Positions 7,481-17,396 of a stretch of DNA of 64,000 bases are shown in pieces. The notes beneath the pieces are model-generated. The model was given only the letters and a program-made list of their open reading frames with translations. It searched no databases and was not told the origin of the DNA. Positions within the stretch are counted from its first letter, which is position 1. Each line of letters begins with the position of its first letter. The translations under genes were made by a program, and so were the position numbers. The stretch is from Desulfuromusa sp. (lineage in GTDB: Bacteria; Desulfobacterota; Desulfuromonadia; Desulfuromonadales; Geopsychrobacteraceae): the NCBI GenBank assembly GCA_016744595.1, contig JADGEB010000003.1:1-64000 (forward strand), in the 5' to 3' direction.

Positions 7481-8356
7481 ATGCAAGATTATTTAATTCG
7501 GGTTGTCAGTCCAGATGGCTTATTTCGCGCTACAGCAGCGGTAACAACTGGATTGGTGGGCATGATCTGTGAAAAACAGCAGACCGACTTTACTGCAACG
7601 GTTGCATTGGGTCGATTGTTGACCGGCGGAGCTCTTTTGGGTTGCTTGCTAAAAGGGCGACAACGCGTTGCTCTGTCGGTTGAGGGAAATGGCCCGTTGG
7701 GTAAAATGAGTGTTGAGGCTGATGCTGATGGGAGAATCCGTGGCACTATTCGTAATCCGATTGTTAACCTTCCTCCAGCAGAGGGGCGCTTTGATGTCGC
7801 TGGTGCAATCGGCAAGGCTGGTTTTCTCCATGTTTGGAAAGACCTTGGCCTGAAGAATCCTTATCAAAGCATGGTGCAATTGCAGAGTAGTGAAGTTGCT
7901 GAAGACCTGGCTTGGTATTTGACTAGCTCAGAACAGGTACCATCGAGTGTTGGGCTGGGGGTTGAACTTGATTCGGAGGGTCAGGTTTCGGTTGCTGGGG
8001 GCTTTTTAGTCCAATCCTTGCCTCCCGGAGATCCAGAGAAAATTGAGATTCTGAGTGAGCACATAAAAAATCTGCCACCAACCACTAGCATGTTGCGACA
8101 AGGTTTGGCACCAGCTGAGATACTTGCTCGAATATTTGGCTCGGATGGATTTCGTGTGCAGAAAGAGATTCCCCTACGCTTCTCTTGTCCATGCAGTCAA
8201 CAACAGATAGAACAGATGTTAACTAGTCTTGGCAGTCAGGAACTTACTTCTCTTGTCGAGGAACGGGAGTCGGTTGAGGTGACGTGTGAATATTGCCGTA
8301 ACTGCTATGTTTTTAACCGTGAACAGATGGGTAGGTTAATAAAAATAGCAAAATAA
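7481..8356 (+). CDS. hslO: Hsp33 redox-regulated chaperonin
   Basis: A 291-aa homologue of Hsp33, a cytoplasmic holdase switched on by oxidative unfolding. The N-terminal substrate-binding core (residues 1-230) is followed by the redox switch: CPC at about 237-239 and CEYC at about 269-272, the CxC/CxxC pair that binds zinc when reduced. Length and domain order are normal for the family. It begins 24 bp after the CMD-like selenoprotein gene, which suggests a small oxidative-stress unit. The ATG lies behind a weak ribosome site (GGAGCAG). Confidence 0.95.
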   Translation: MQDYLIRVVSPDGLFRATAAVTTGLVGMICEKQQTDFTATVALGRLLTGGALLGCLLKGRQRVALSVEGNGPLGKMSVEADADGRIRGTIRNPIVNLPPAEGRFDVAGAIGKAGFLHVWKDLGLKNPYQSMVQLQSSEVAEDLAWYLTSSEQVPSSVGLGVELDSEGQVSVAGGFLVQSLPPGDPEKIEILSEHIKNLPPTTSMLRQGLAPAEILARIFGSDGFRVQKEIPLRFSCPCSQQQIEQMLTSLGSQELTSLVEERESVEVTCEYCRNCYVFNREQMGRLIKIAK

Positions 8357-8526
8357 GAGAGGCAGGTCTTCCCGTTGGTTTTGCATGTGAATTCCGCACC
8401 TCACCCGGACAGGTGATAAAAATTCTTAGTTTGGAAAAATAGTAATTAACGGAAAACCTCTGTAATATCAAACCAAAAGTAGATTGTTTTAGTTGTCTTA
8501 ATTGCATACAGTATACGGTATTTCTC

Positions 8527-8555
8527 TTGACATATTGAGTGAATTATCCTAGTTT
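8527..8555 (+). promoter_or_regulatory. Sigma-70 promoter of the nuo operon
   Basis: A consensus TTGACA (8527-8532), a 17-bp spacer and TAGTTT (8550-8555). Start of transcription would fall near 8562, giving a leader of about 70 nt before nuoA. It is the only good promoter seen in the 277-bp gap after hslO. Confidence 0.6.
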
Positions 8556-8633
8556 TCACACGCTGTGGAGTATCCTGCCGGCATGCAGGTACAGCTGAAC
8601 GGTTCAATCTCTTCTATGGAAGGAGCGGTTTTT

Positions 8634-8990
8634 ATGTTGGATGTTTATTTGCCGATTCTCGTTGTTATGGCAATCGCTTTCGCTTTTGCTATTGGGTCGG
8701 TTGTTTTATCCCGACTTATTGGTGTGAAGAAGCCGAGTGCGGTTAAGTTGGCACCATATGAATGTGGTATGCCCCTGCTTGGTTCGGCTCAAGAGCGCTT
8801 TTCCATCAAATTTTATATTGTTGCGATGCTTTTTATTCTTTTCGATATTGAAGCCGTTTTTCTCTATCCTTGGGCGGTCATGTTCAAGCGTCTTGGGGTT
8901 TTCGGTTTTATTGAGATGGGAGTGTTTATTGTCATTCTTCTCGTTGGCTTTATCTATGTATGGAAAAAAGGAGCTTTGGAATGGGAGTAG
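8634..8990 (+). CDS. nuoA: NADH-quinone oxidoreductase (complex I) subunit A
   Basis: A 118-aa, three-helix membrane subunit at the join between the peripheral and membrane arms. The conserved ND3 loop [11 protein letters not shown] is present. The ATG at 8634 has GGAAGGAG 8 nt upstream and gives the usual family length; further upstream in-frame starts lack a ribosome site. It is the first of eleven nuo genes; its last codons overlap nuoB. Confidence 0.95.
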   Translation: MLDVYLPILVVMAIAFAFAIGSVVLSRLIGVKKPSAVKLAPYECGMPLLGSAQERFSIKFYIVAMLFILFDIEAVFLYPWAVMFKRLGVFGFIEMGVFIVILLVGFIYVWKKGALEWE

Positions 8991-9508
8991 GGCAACCAGT
9001 GGAAGCTAAGACACTCGGTAGTGGTTTTGTTACGACGAGTCTGGATAAATTGGTTAACTGGTCGCGAGCTAGTTCTATGTGGCCGCTGACTTTTGGTTTG
9101 GCATGTTGTGCCATTGAGATGATGGCAACAGGTGCTGCACGATTTGACCTAGACCGGATGGGGATACTGTTTCGCGCCTCTCCACGTCAGGCAGACGTTA
9201 TAATCATTGCTGGTACGGTTACGAAAAAAATGGTGCCAGTTATTAAAACTGTATACGAGCAGATGCCAGAGCCAAAATACGTTATTGCCATGGGTGCTTG
9301 TGCTTCTTCGGGTGGTATCTTCGATACTTATAGCACCGTTCAGGGGGTTGATGAATTCTTGCCAGTAGATGTTTATATCCCCGGCTGTCCACCGCGCCCA
9401 GAAGGCTTACTTTATGGTTTGATGAAGCTTCAGGATAAAATCCGGGCTGAGCGTAACACCTTTGGTGCAGCAATTGGTGTTGGTGACGTAATACAGAACA
9501 AGGCCTGA
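8981..9508 (+). CDS. nuoB: Complex I subunit B (carries cluster N2)
   Basis: A 175-aa peripheral-arm subunit that holds the terminal [4Fe-4S] cluster N2, which reduces quinone. The ligands are visible: the vicinal pair in [10 protein letters not shown], the cysteine in GACASSGG, and PGCPPRPE. The ATG at 8981 follows AAGGAG and overlaps the end of nuoA by 10 bp; an ATG at 8960 would add seven non-conserved residues. The RFDLDRMG motif is also intact. Confidence 0.96.
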   Translation: MGVGQPVEAKTLGSGFVTTSLDKLVNWSRASSMWPLTFGLACCAIEMMATGAARFDLDRMGILFRASPRQADVIIIAGTVTKKMVPVIKTVYEQMPEPKYVIAMGACASSGGIFDTYSTVQGVDEFLPVDVYIPGCPPRPEGLLYGLMKLQDKIRAERNTFGAAIGVGDVIQNKA

Positions 9509-9537
9509 TGGCCGTCAGTTGATAACAGGGAAAATCA

Positions 9538-10020
9538 ATGAGCGATCAAGCAATTGTTAAAAAGTTGAAGGCAAAGTTCTCCTCTGAAATTCTGGATGTT
9601 GTTGAATTTCGTGGAGAGACAACTGTCACTGTTAAAAAGGAGCAGATTGTCGATATCTGTACTTTGATGCGTGATGATCTAGGTTTCAACCTGCTTTGTG
9701 ATCTTTGTGGGGTTGATTATATGGGGAGATCTCCACGCTTCATGGTGGTGTATAACCTCTATAATATCACGACAAAGAAACGCATTCGGATCAAGGCACC
9801 AGTCGAAGAGAAGAATGCCAGTATTGATACTGTTAGCACTGTTTGGGGAACGGCCAACTGGCATGAGCGTGAGTGTTGGGATCTAATGGGAATTAAATTT
9901 AATAACCATCCCGATCTGCGACGCATTCTAATGCCTGCTGACTGGGAAGGGCACCCATTGCGCAAGGACTACCCTGTGCAGGGGCCGGATCGCGAGCCAT
10001 ATCAAGGTCGACTTTCCTAA
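9538..10020 (+). CDS. nuoC: Complex I subunit C (30 kDa)
   Basis: A 160-aa subunit of the quinone-site module. The 30-kDa signature is present as WHERECWDLMGIKFNNHP followed by DLRRILMPADWEGHPLRKDYP. It is a separate gene, not fused to nuoD as in E. coli. It starts 29 bp after nuoB behind ACAGGGAAA. The closest relatives of these subunits are the small subunits of group 4 hydrogenases. Confidence 0.95.
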   Translation: MSDQAIVKKLKAKFSSEILDVVEFRGETTVTVKKEQIVDICTLMRDDLGFNLLCDLCGVDYMGRSPRFMVVYNLYNITTKKRIRIKAPVEEKNASIDTVSTVWGTANWHERECWDLMGIKFNNHPDLRRILMPADWEGHPLRKDYPVQGPDREPYQGRLS

Positions 10021-10061
10021 TTAAAACGCTTTAGACACTCCTTAATCGGACGAGGCATATA

Positions 10062-11243
10062 ATGGCAGCTAATACCGAAACAATGACCATCAACATGGGA
10101 CCTCAACACCCGTCAACGCACGGTGTGTTGCAGCTGATCCTTGAGCTCGATGGCGAAATTGTGGTGAAGGCAACCCCGCACATAGGTTTTCTTCATCGAG
10201 GGATTGAGAAACTTTCTGAGCATCGCACCTACCATCAGACGATTCCACTAACCGACCGGCTCGATTATCTTGCGCCGATGAGCAACAATCTTGGCTATGT
10301 GTTGGCGGTTGAAAAGTTACTTGGAATTACAGATGAAATTCCGGAGCGAGTTCAGCGAATCCGGGTCATTATGGCTGAGTTGACTCGCCTTAAGAGTCAC
10401 TTGGTATGGTTGGCCTGTCATGCCCTCGATATTGGAGCAATGACAGTTTTTCTCTACTGTTTCCGCGAACGTGAGTGTGTTACCGATATTTATGAAAAAG
10501 TTTCCGGCGCACGAATGACCTCCAATTATTTCCGTGTTGGTGGTCTTGCTGATGACCTTCCCAATGGGCTTGAGGGCGACATCCGAGCTTTTGCTGAATC
10601 TATCCCTGAGCATGTTGAAGAGTATGAGGGACTGCTGACAGGTAACAAAATTTGGCAGAAACGGACAATTGGTGTTGGTGAAATCAGTGCCGAGGCAGCT
10701 ATTGATATTGGAATCACGGGTCCAGCATTGCGGGCTTCTGGAGTGGATTGGGATCTGCGTCGCGACAACCCCTATAGTGGCTATGAAGATTACGATTTTG
10801 AAGTTCCTGTCAGAGAAGGCTGTGACACTTTTGATCGTTATAAGGTTCGTCTCGATGAAATGCGCCAGTCTGCTCGCATTATCCTGCAGGCGTTAGACAA
10901 GTTGAAGCCAGGCCCAACTTTGGCCGATTGCCCTAAGATTGTACTGCCGCCCAAGCAAGAAGTTGTTAGTAATATTGAGAGCTTGATCCACCATTTCAAG
11001 ATTGTGACAGAAGGGTTCAAGACAGAACCGGGTGAAATTTATCAGGGTATTGAAGCTCCCAAAGGTGAACTTGGTTTTTATCTTGTCGCCGATGGATCAG
11101 CATATCCTTTCAGAATGAAGATACGTCCACCATCTTTTGTCAATCTGCAAGGGTTGCCACAGATGGTTGAAGGTAAATTGCTGGCAGATGTTATTGCCGT
11201 TATTGGTACGCTTGATATTGTTCTTGGTGAAATTGACCGATAA
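10062..11243 (+). CDS. nuoD: Complex I subunit D (49 kDa, quinone-site subunit)
   Basis: A 393-aa subunit that forms the quinone pocket with NuoB. The loop GPQHPSTHGVLQ and the segment HRTYHQTIPLTDRLDYLAPM carry the conserved His and Tyr thought to bind the quinone head group. It ends in the standard IGTLDIVLGEIDR. The gene is complete, so the missing nuoE-F-G genes that normally follow it were not lost by truncation of nuoD. The next gene in the operon is nuoH, 127 bp away. Confidence 0.96.
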   Translation: MAANTETMTINMGPQHPSTHGVLQLILELDGEIVVKATPHIGFLHRGIEKLSEHRTYHQTIPLTDRLDYLAPMSNNLGYVLAVEKLLGITDEIPERVQRIRVIMAELTRLKSHLVWLACHALDIGAMTVFLYCFRERECVTDIYEKVSGARMTSNYFRVGGLADDLPNGLEGDIRAFAESIPEHVEEYEGLLTGNKIWQKRTIGVGEISAEAAIDIGITGPALRASGVDWDLRRDNPYSGYEDYDFEVPVREGCDTFDRYKVRLDEMRQSARIILQALDKLKPGPTLADCPKIVLPPKQEVVSNIESLIHHFKIVTEGFKTEPGEIYQGIEAPKGELGFYLVADGSAYPFRMKIRPPSFVNLQGLPQMVEGKLLADVIAVIGTLDIVLGEIDR

Positions 11244-11370
11244 TCAATTCATTGGGCGGCTAAGCCCAGCTGACCCAGCATGCGGTACATGCAATAAATT
11301 GGATTGTCGGTAGATATTGCCGACTGCAAACGGCAGAGATGCCATAGACTGATGAAGGAAGAGGATGGTC
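11244..11370 (+). other. nuoD-nuoH gap at the position of the absent nuoEFG
   Basis: This 127-bp gap stands where nuoE, nuoF and nuoG sit in 14-gene operons. It holds no open reading frame resembling them, only short inverted repeats (for example TCGG...CCGA near 11305) and the nuoH ribosome site. It is the longest gap inside the operon. Confidence 0.6.
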
Positions 11371-12429
11371 ATGACGCCAGAAGTTCTGACACTCTCGGAA
11401 ACACCTTGGTTATTTACAGGGGTCATGTTGGTAAAGATTGTAGTGGCTTTTGTGGCCACGTTGCTGATCGTTGCCTATGCGACCTACGCAGAGCGTAAAA
11501 TAATTGGTCGAATGCAGACCCGTATGGGGCCAAATATGACCGGACCCAAAGGTCTGTTGCAGCCAATTGCAGATGGTTTGAAACTCTTTTTCAAGGAGGA
11601 TATCATCCCATCACAGTCTCATTGGTTTGCTTTTATTCTTGCTCCAATGATGATTCTGGCTCCTGCCTTTATCTCGATTTCGGTTATCCCATTCGGTGGA
11701 GACCTTCAGTTTACCTACGATGGCATTCTTTACGCTGTCCCGATGCAGATAACAGATTTGAATATTGGTGTGTTGTTCATTGTGGCAATGGCTGGGCTTG
11801 GCGTTTATGGAATCGTACTGGCAGGATTAGCATCAAATAGTAAGTATGCTTTGTTAGGAGGTATTCGCTCAACAGCACAGATGGTTTCTTATGAGCTTGC
11901 TGTTGGCCTCTCCATTGTTGTTATTTTCATGCTTTCGGAAACCCTCAGCTTACGTGGGATTGTCGCGGCACAGCAGTTACCTTTGTGGGGTCTTGATTCT
12001 GTCAGTTTCATTCCGAATTGGTACATTTTTTGTCAGCCTCTGGCCTTTGGGCTGTTTGTTGTTGGCTCCATGGCTGAAATCAACCGGACTCCATTTGATT
12101 TACCCGAAGCTGAAACTGAGTTGGTTTCGGGGTTCTGTACTGAATATTCAGCAATGAAATATGCACTGTTCTTCATGGCCGAATATGCAAACATGATTAC
12201 CGTGTCCGCGATTGCAACAACACTGTTTCTTGGTGGATGGGGTGGGCCGTTTTTCGGTTGGATAAACTTTCTGATTAAAGTTTTCGCATTCATGTTCTTC
12301 TTCATTTGGATTCGGGCTACTTTTCCGCGTCTTCGTTACGACCAGTTGATGTTTCTTGGTTGGAAAATTATGCTCCCGTTGGCGCTTGTAAATATTGTGA
12401 TCACGGGCATTGCCATTCTTCTCTGGTAA
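11371..12429 (+). CDS. nuoH: Complex I subunit H
   Basis: A 352-aa membrane subunit with about eight helices that links the quinone site to the proton-pumping arm. The conserved cytoplasmic loop ERKIIGRMQTRMGPN and the acidic NRTPFDLPEAETELVSGF segment are both intact. Two in-frame ATGs lie at 11365 and 11371; the second has GGAAGAGG at better spacing. Confidence 0.95.
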   Translation: MTPEVLTLSETPWLFTGVMLVKIVVAFVATLLIVAYATYAERKIIGRMQTRMGPNMTGPKGLLQPIADGLKLFFKEDIIPSQSHWFAFILAPMMILAPAFISISVIPFGGDLQFTYDGILYAVPMQITDLNIGVLFIVAMAGLGVYGIVLAGLASNSKYALLGGIRSTAQMVSYELAVGLSIVVIFMLSETLSLRGIVAAQQLPLWGLDSVSFIPNWYIFCQPLAFGLFVVGSMAEINRTPFDLPEAETELVSGFCTEYSAMKYALFFMAEYANMITVSAIATTLFLGGWGGPFFGWINFLIKVFAFMFFFIWIRATFPRLRYDQLMFLGWKIMLPLALVNIVITGIAILLW

Positions 12430-12456
12430 TAACCATACGTTGCGTAGAGGATAGAT

Positions 12457-12855
12457 ATGTTTAAAGAGTTCGCCAAAGGCTTGAGTATTACGCTGAAGCA
12501 CCTTTTGCCGGGAAATTGCACAACCGTACAATATCCGAAGCAAAAAATGGAAATGGCACCCCGTTTTCGTGGGTTGCACCGATTAATACCAGCTCAGGAT
12601 CGCGAGAAATGTGTTGCTTGCTATCTCTGCCCGACAGTTTGTCCAGCTAAATGCATTACGGTTGTAGCAGATGAAAACGAATCGGGTGATAAATACCCGA
12701 AAGTTTTTGAAATCGACATGCTGCGCTGTATTTTTTGTGGCTACTGTGTTGAGGCGTGTCCGATGGAAGCAATTGAAATGACAGATGCTTACGAACTGGC
12801 AAACTTTACCCGCGAAGATTTTGACTTTGGTAAAGAACGTCTTCTCAAGTCGTAA
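12457..12855 (+). CDS. nuoI: Complex I subunit I (two [4Fe-4S] clusters)
   Basis: A 132-aa ferredoxin-like subunit with two cluster motifs, CVACYLCPTVCPAKCI and CIFCGYCVEACPMEAI, for clusters N6a and N6b. They conduct electrons toward N2 on NuoB. In complexes without NuoEFG this subunit is a candidate docking point for ferredoxin or another external donor. The ribosome site AGAGGAT lies 7 nt before the ATG. Confidence 0.95.
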   Translation: MFKEFAKGLSITLKHLLPGNCTTVQYPKQKMEMAPRFRGLHRLIPAQDREKCVACYLCPTVCPAKCITVVADENESGDKYPKVFEIDMLRCIFCGYCVEACPMEAIEMTDAYELANFTREDFDFGKERLLKS

Positions 12856-12873
12856 GAAGGAGCTCAAGTTATC

Positions 12874-13377
12874 ATGGAAGCCATTCTTTTTTATCTCACT
12901 GCGTCAGTTGCAATCCTTTCGGCTTTTTTTGTTACGCAATGTCGGAACCCGGTCAATAGTGCATTGAATCTGATTACTACTTTTCTTTGTCTGGCAGTGT
13001 TTTATGTCATGTTGGAATCACCATTTATGGCTGCTATTCAAATTATGGTTTATGCCGGGGCGATCATGGTGTTGATTGTCTTTGTTATCATGCTACTGAA
13101 TCTTGGTTTGGCAGTGAAAGAACGGTACACGCATGGAATCGCAGCTGCTGGTGTTCTTTCAGCACTAGTTCTTTTTGTCGCCAATTACTTTATCCGAGCT
13201 GGTGAAGCAACGGGAACGGGCGGTAGTGTGACCAGTGAAATGATATCAAGTTATGGCCATACAGAATTGATTGGTAGAGCTATGTTTGTTGACTTTTTGC
13301 TCCCTTTTGAGATTGCTTCGATCCTGTTGTTGGTAGCAATTGTCGGTGCCGTAGTTCTCTCAAAACGTGAAGTTTAA
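12874..13377 (+). CDS. nuoJ: Complex I subunit J
   Basis: A 167-aa, five-helix membrane subunit of the ND6 family. The most conserved helix, MVYAGAIMVLIVFVIMLLNL, with its pi-bulge sequence, is present. It is preceded by AAGGAG and follows nuoI by 18 bp. Confidence 0.93.
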   Translation: MEAILFYLTASVAILSAFFVTQCRNPVNSALNLITTFLCLAVFYVMLESPFMAAIQIMVYAGAIMVLIVFVIMLLNLGLAVKERYTHGIAAAGVLSALVLFVANYFIRAGEATGTGGSVTSEMISSYGHTELIGRAMFVDFLLPFEIASILLLVAIVGAVVLSKREV

Positions 13378-13402
13378 TCGAGTTCGACTCGGGAGATAAT
13401 CC

Positions 13403-13705
13403 ATGATTACCGTAAATCACTACTTGTTGTTGAGCGCTATTCTGTTTGCCATCGGAACATTTGGTGTGCTCACTCGGAAGAATGCCATTGTTATTTTCAT
13501 GTGCATTGAGGTGATGCTCAATTCGGTGAACCTGACCTTTATCGCTTTGTCACGGCATGTTGGCAATATGGATGGTCAGATTTTTGTATTCTTTGTCATG
13601 ACGGTTGCTGCTGCTGAAGCAGCTGTAGGCTTAGCGCTGATGATTGCATTCTTTCGCAATAAAGAATCGATTGATACAGACGATTTCAATATGCTCAAGT
13701 GGTAG
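13403..13705 (+). CDS. nuoK: Complex I subunit K
   Basis: A 100-aa, three-helix subunit of the ND4L family. The two membrane glutamates needed for proton transfer are visible in [12 protein letters not shown] and in [11 protein letters not shown]. Length and order after nuoJ are standard. Confidence 0.95.
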   Translation: MITVNHYLLLSAILFAIGTFGVLTRKNAIVIFMCIEVMLNSVNLTFIALSRHVGNMDGQIFVFFVMTVAAAEAAVGLALMIAFFRNKESIDTDDFNMLKW

Positions 13706-13748
13706 ATATGTCCACTTTTACGGGTGTTTCAGCTAATAGGAGAGTTTG

Positions 13749-15710
13749 ATGTACAGTAATCTGTGGCTCATCCCATTCTTCCCACTGATCGGGTCGATTA
13801 TTAACGGCTTGTTCGGTAAGAAGATCAAAAATGAAGCGGTGATTGGTGGTATTGCTACCGGTCTTATGTTTATTTCATTTTTGGTTGCCGCTCAAAACTT
13901 TTTCAAGCTGTTAGGTGATACAGAAAAAGTTCATGAGCTTGTCATTGCGTCCTGGATGACGGTTGGCAACTTTCAGCTCAATTGGGAGTTACTGTTAGAT
14001 CCATTATCTGCAGTTATGATCATGGTGGTTACCGGTGTTGGTACTTTGATTCATCTGTACTCAATCGGCTACATGCACGGTGAAGAAGGTTACTACCGTT
14101 TCTTCAGCTATTTGAACTTGTTTGCTTTCGCTATGCTGATGCTGGTTCTTGGTGGTAATGCCCTGGTTATGTTCATCGGTTGGGAAGGCGTTGGTCTCTG
14201 TTCCTATCTGCTGATAGGCTACTACTACGAAAAGAAAAGTGCGAGTACCGCTGCAAATAAAGCTTTTATCGTCAACCGGGTTGGTGATTTTGGTTTTCTC
14301 TGTGGCCTGCTTACACTCTTTTGGGCTTTGGCAGAAAAAGGGGTATGGACGCTCAATTTTGTAAAAATTGCTGAAAGCGGGCATTTACTTGAGTCTGGCG
14401 GGTTGTTGATTACCGTTGTCACTCTCTGTTTTTTTCTTGGTGCAACGGGTAAATCGGCACAGATCCCTTTGTTTACCTGGCTTCCTGATGCAATGGAAGG
14501 TCCCACCCCTGTTTCAGCATTGATCCATGCAGCGACCATGGTTACAGCTGGTGTGTATATGATTGGCCGGATGAATGGTCTATTTGCCATGGCTCCGGCA
14601 ACGATGATGACGATTGCTATCGTTGGTGGATTGACAGCGTTTTTTGCTGCAACTATTGGCTTGGCACAAAATGATATCAAACGAGTGCTTGCTTATTCGA
14701 CAGTCTCACAGCTTGGTTATATGTTCCTTGCAATGGGTGTCGGTGCGTTTTCCGCTGGTATCTTCCACTTGATGACCCATGCGTTCTTCAAAGCCTGTCT
14801 GTTCCTAGGTTCAGGTTCGGTTATTCATGGTTTGCATCACGCTTACCATCATGCTCATCTGCACGATGATCCTCAGGATATGCGTAACATGGGTGGCTTG
14901 CGGAAGAAAATGCCGATCACCTTTATTACATTCTTGGTTTCAACCATTGCTATCTCTGGAATTCCGTTTTTCTCCGGATTCTTCTCTAAAGACGAAATTC
15001 TCTGGTGGTCATTCGGGTCAACTCGTGGTCATTGGATGCTTTGGGTTCTTGGTGCCGCCGCCGCCGGGATGACTGCATTCTATATGTTCCGTCTGGTATT
15101 CATGACCTTCTTTGGTGAGCAGAAGACCGATGCTAGAGCTAAAGACCATATTCCTGAGTCACCATTTACGATTACTATCCCATTGATGGTGCTTGGTTTC
15201 CTTGCTCTCATCGGTGGTTATATTGGTGTCCCGAAAATTCTGGGTGGTGCCAATCGCTTTGATGCTTTTCTGGCGCCAGTCTTTGAACATGCCCAACATG
15301 CCAATGAAATACATGCACATGGTTCTCATGCGACCGAATACACACTGATGGCAGTTTCTGTTGCAATTGCTATTGTCGGTATTTTTACCGCATGGGTGAT
15401 GTACATCAGAAACCCAGAATTGCCTGGTAAATTTGTTGCAAAATTTGAAGGGGCTCACAGGGTCATCTTCAATAAATGGTACATCGATGAATTGTACGAT
15501 TTCGTCTTCGTCAATCCGTGTAAAAAAATCGGCACTTTCCTGTGGCGAGGGTTTGATGTGAAGGTAGTCGATGGTGTTGTTAATGGTTGTGCATGGGTGG
15601 TCAAGGGGATTGGTTCTGGTCTCCGTTACACTCAGTCCGGTTATCTTTATAACTACGCCATGGTCATGGTGGTCGGTGTAGTCGTGATCGTCGGTTTTTT
15701 TGTCTTTTAG
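13749..15710 (+). CDS. nuoL: Complex I subunit L (antiporter-like)
   Basis: A 653-aa Mrp-antiporter-like proton channel at the distal end of the membrane arm. It has the GWEGVGLCSYLLIGYYY helix with the key Glu, the broken helix LPDAMEGPTPVSALIHAATMV, and the long C-terminal part that provides the lateral helix. Histidine-rich loops occur near residues 360-375 and 515-530. The start is the ATG at 13749; a TTG directly before it is not needed. Confidence 0.96.
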   Translation: MYSNLWLIPFFPLIGSIINGLFGKKIKNEAVIGGIATGLMFISFLVAAQNFFKLLGDTEKVHELVIASWMTVGNFQLNWELLLDPLSAVMIMVVTGVGTLIHLYSIGYMHGEEGYYRFFSYLNLFAFAMLMLVLGGNALVMFIGWEGVGLCSYLLIGYYYEKKSASTAANKAFIVNRVGDFGFLCGLLTLFWALAEKGVWTLNFVKIAESGHLLESGGLLITVVTLCFFLGATGKSAQIPLFTWLPDAMEGPTPVSALIHAATMVTAGVYMIGRMNGLFAMAPATMMTIAIVGGLTAFFAATIGLAQNDIKRVLAYSTVSQLGYMFLAMGVGAFSAGIFHLMTHAFFKACLFLGSGSVIHGLHHAYHHAHLHDDPQDMRNMGGLRKKMPITFITFLVSTIAISGIPFFSGFFSKDEILWWSFGSTRGHWMLWVLGAAAAGMTAFYMFRLVFMTFFGEQKTDARAKDHIPESPFTITIPLMVLGFLALIGGYIGVPKILGGANRFDAFLAPVFEHAQHANEIHAHGSHATEYTLMAVSVAIAIVGIFTAWVMYIRNPELPGKFVAKFEGAHRVIFNKWYIDELYDFVFVNPCKKIGTFLWRGFDVKVVDGVVNGCAWVVKGIGSGLRYTQSGYLYNYAMVMVVGVVVIVGFFVF

Positions 15711-15768
15711 ATTTTAGAAAATTTAGTTCGCCAGCGAATTACGATAAAGCTACAAGGAGCGATTCCAC

Positions 15769-17349
15769 ATGGCTGATTACCTTCTCAGTGTGATGACTTT
15801 TTTCCCATTGTTGGGAATACTGATTCTTCTCTTCCTTCCACGGGATAATGGTGGGCTGCTTAAAGGGGTTACCCTGGCGGTTTCACTGATTACTTTTGTA
15901 ATCAGCATGCCTCTGGCGTTGGATAACATTTTCACTACATCAGGTGGAATGCACTATCGAGAATTCTACCAATGGATCAACATCGGCGATTTCTTCCAGA
16001 TGAATTACAATATTGGTGTTGATGGAATCAGCCTCTGGCTGGTGATGTTGACGACCTTTATTACGCCGATTGCCATTCTCTCTACCTGGAATGCCGTAGA
16101 AAAGAATGTCAAAGGTTTCATGGCAATGTTGCTACTTCTTGAAACCGGCATGCTTGGCGCCTTTATCTCCCTCGATTTGTTCCTGTTCTATATATTTTGG
16201 GAATTGATGCTGATCCCGATGTACTTTCTGATCGGTATCTGGGGTGGTAAAAACCGGATTTATGCGGCTGTCAAATTCTTCATTTACACGGCAGTTGGTT
16301 CTTTGTTGATGTTGGTAGCAATTATTTTTGTCTACTACTTTGCACAACAAAGTGGCTCCCTGACGAATGGTTTTGGTATTCAGGAACTCTATAAACTAGA
16401 TCTTCCCTATAACGCACAGTTCTGGTTGTTCCTCGCTTTTGGGTTTAGTTTTGCGATCAAGGTACCAATGTTCCCACTTCACACCTGGTTACCTGATGCA
16501 CACACCGAAGCACCGACAGCAGGCTCGGTTATCTTGGCTGCGGTTCTGTTGAAAATGGGTACCTATGGCTATGTCCGTTTTGCCATGCCGATGTTTCCTG
16601 ATGCGTTACCGACTTTCATCCCATTTTTGGCATTCCTGAGTGTTGTCGGGATAATTTATGGTTCGTTAGTTGCGATGATGCAGGACGATATCAAAAAGCT
16701 GGTTGCCTACTCATCAGTTGCTCACCTTGGTTTTGTTATGCTTGGTGTCTTTGCGCTGAACCTACAAGGTCTGGCAGGTGGCATGATTCAGATGATCAAC
16801 CATGGTATCTCAACGGGCGCACTCTTCCTTATCGTCGGGTTCCTCTATGAGCGTCGTCATACGCGGCTAATTAGTGAGTTCGGTGGAGTTGCGACCAAGA
16901 TGCCAATTTTTGCAACCATTTTCATGATCGTCACCTTTTCCTCTATTGGCCTCCCTGGAACTAATGGTTTTGTTGGTGAATTTCTTGCGCTGATGGGTGC
17001 GTTTCAGAGTGGCTTACGCTGGTATGCGGTCTTTGCAACGACAGGTGTTATCCTTGCGGCAGTTTACATGCTCTGGGTTTATCAACGGGTTATGTTTGGT
17101 AAGGTGACTAATCCTAAAAATGAAAATCTCAAGGATCTCTCTGTCCGAGAAATTGTCATTATGTTGCCACTACTATTATTCATCTTCTGGATTGGTATTG
17201 CCCCCAATACATTCTTCTCAAAAATGAACCCTGCTATGGAATTAATGCTTGAGCAGATGGGTGCAGATAAGGTTGCCGTTGTCGAAATGCATCAACCTGT
17301 AGATACCGGCCATACTGGTCACACTGATACAAACGCAGATCATAAATAA
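15769..17349 (+). CDS. nuoM: Complex I subunit M (antiporter-like)
   Basis: A 526-aa antiporter-like proton channel. FWELMLIPMYFLIGIWG carries the essential membrane Glu, and LPDAHTEAPTAGSVILAAVLLKMGTYG the broken helix. The C-terminus ends in a His/Thr/Asp-rich tail (HTGHTDTNADHK). An AAGGAG site lies 9 nt upstream of the ATG. Confidence 0.96.
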   Translation: MADYLLSVMTFFPLLGILILLFLPRDNGGLLKGVTLAVSLITFVISMPLALDNIFTTSGGMHYREFYQWINIGDFFQMNYNIGVDGISLWLVMLTTFITPIAILSTWNAVEKNVKGFMAMLLLLETGMLGAFISLDLFLFYIFWELMLIPMYFLIGIWGGKNRIYAAVKFFIYTAVGSLLMLVAIIFVYYFAQQSGSLTNGFGIQELYKLDLPYNAQFWLFLAFGFSFAIKVPMFPLHTWLPDAHTEAPTAGSVILAAVLLKMGTYGYVRFAMPMFPDALPTFIPFLAFLSVVGIIYGSLVAMMQDDIKKLVAYSSVAHLGFVMLGVFALNLQGLAGGMIQMINHGISTGALFLIVGFLYERRHTRLISEFGGVATKMPIFATIFMIVTFSSIGLPGTNGFVGEFLALMGAFQSGLRWYAVFATTGVILAAVYMLWVYQRVMFGKVTNPKNENLKDLSVREIVIMLPLLLFIFWIGIAPNTFFSKMNPAMELMLEQMGADKVAVVEMHQPVDTGHTGHTDTNADHK

Positions 17350-17396
17350 TAACTGTATTTAAAGTTGAAATAACACTGGTTCCGAGGAGCTGTTAG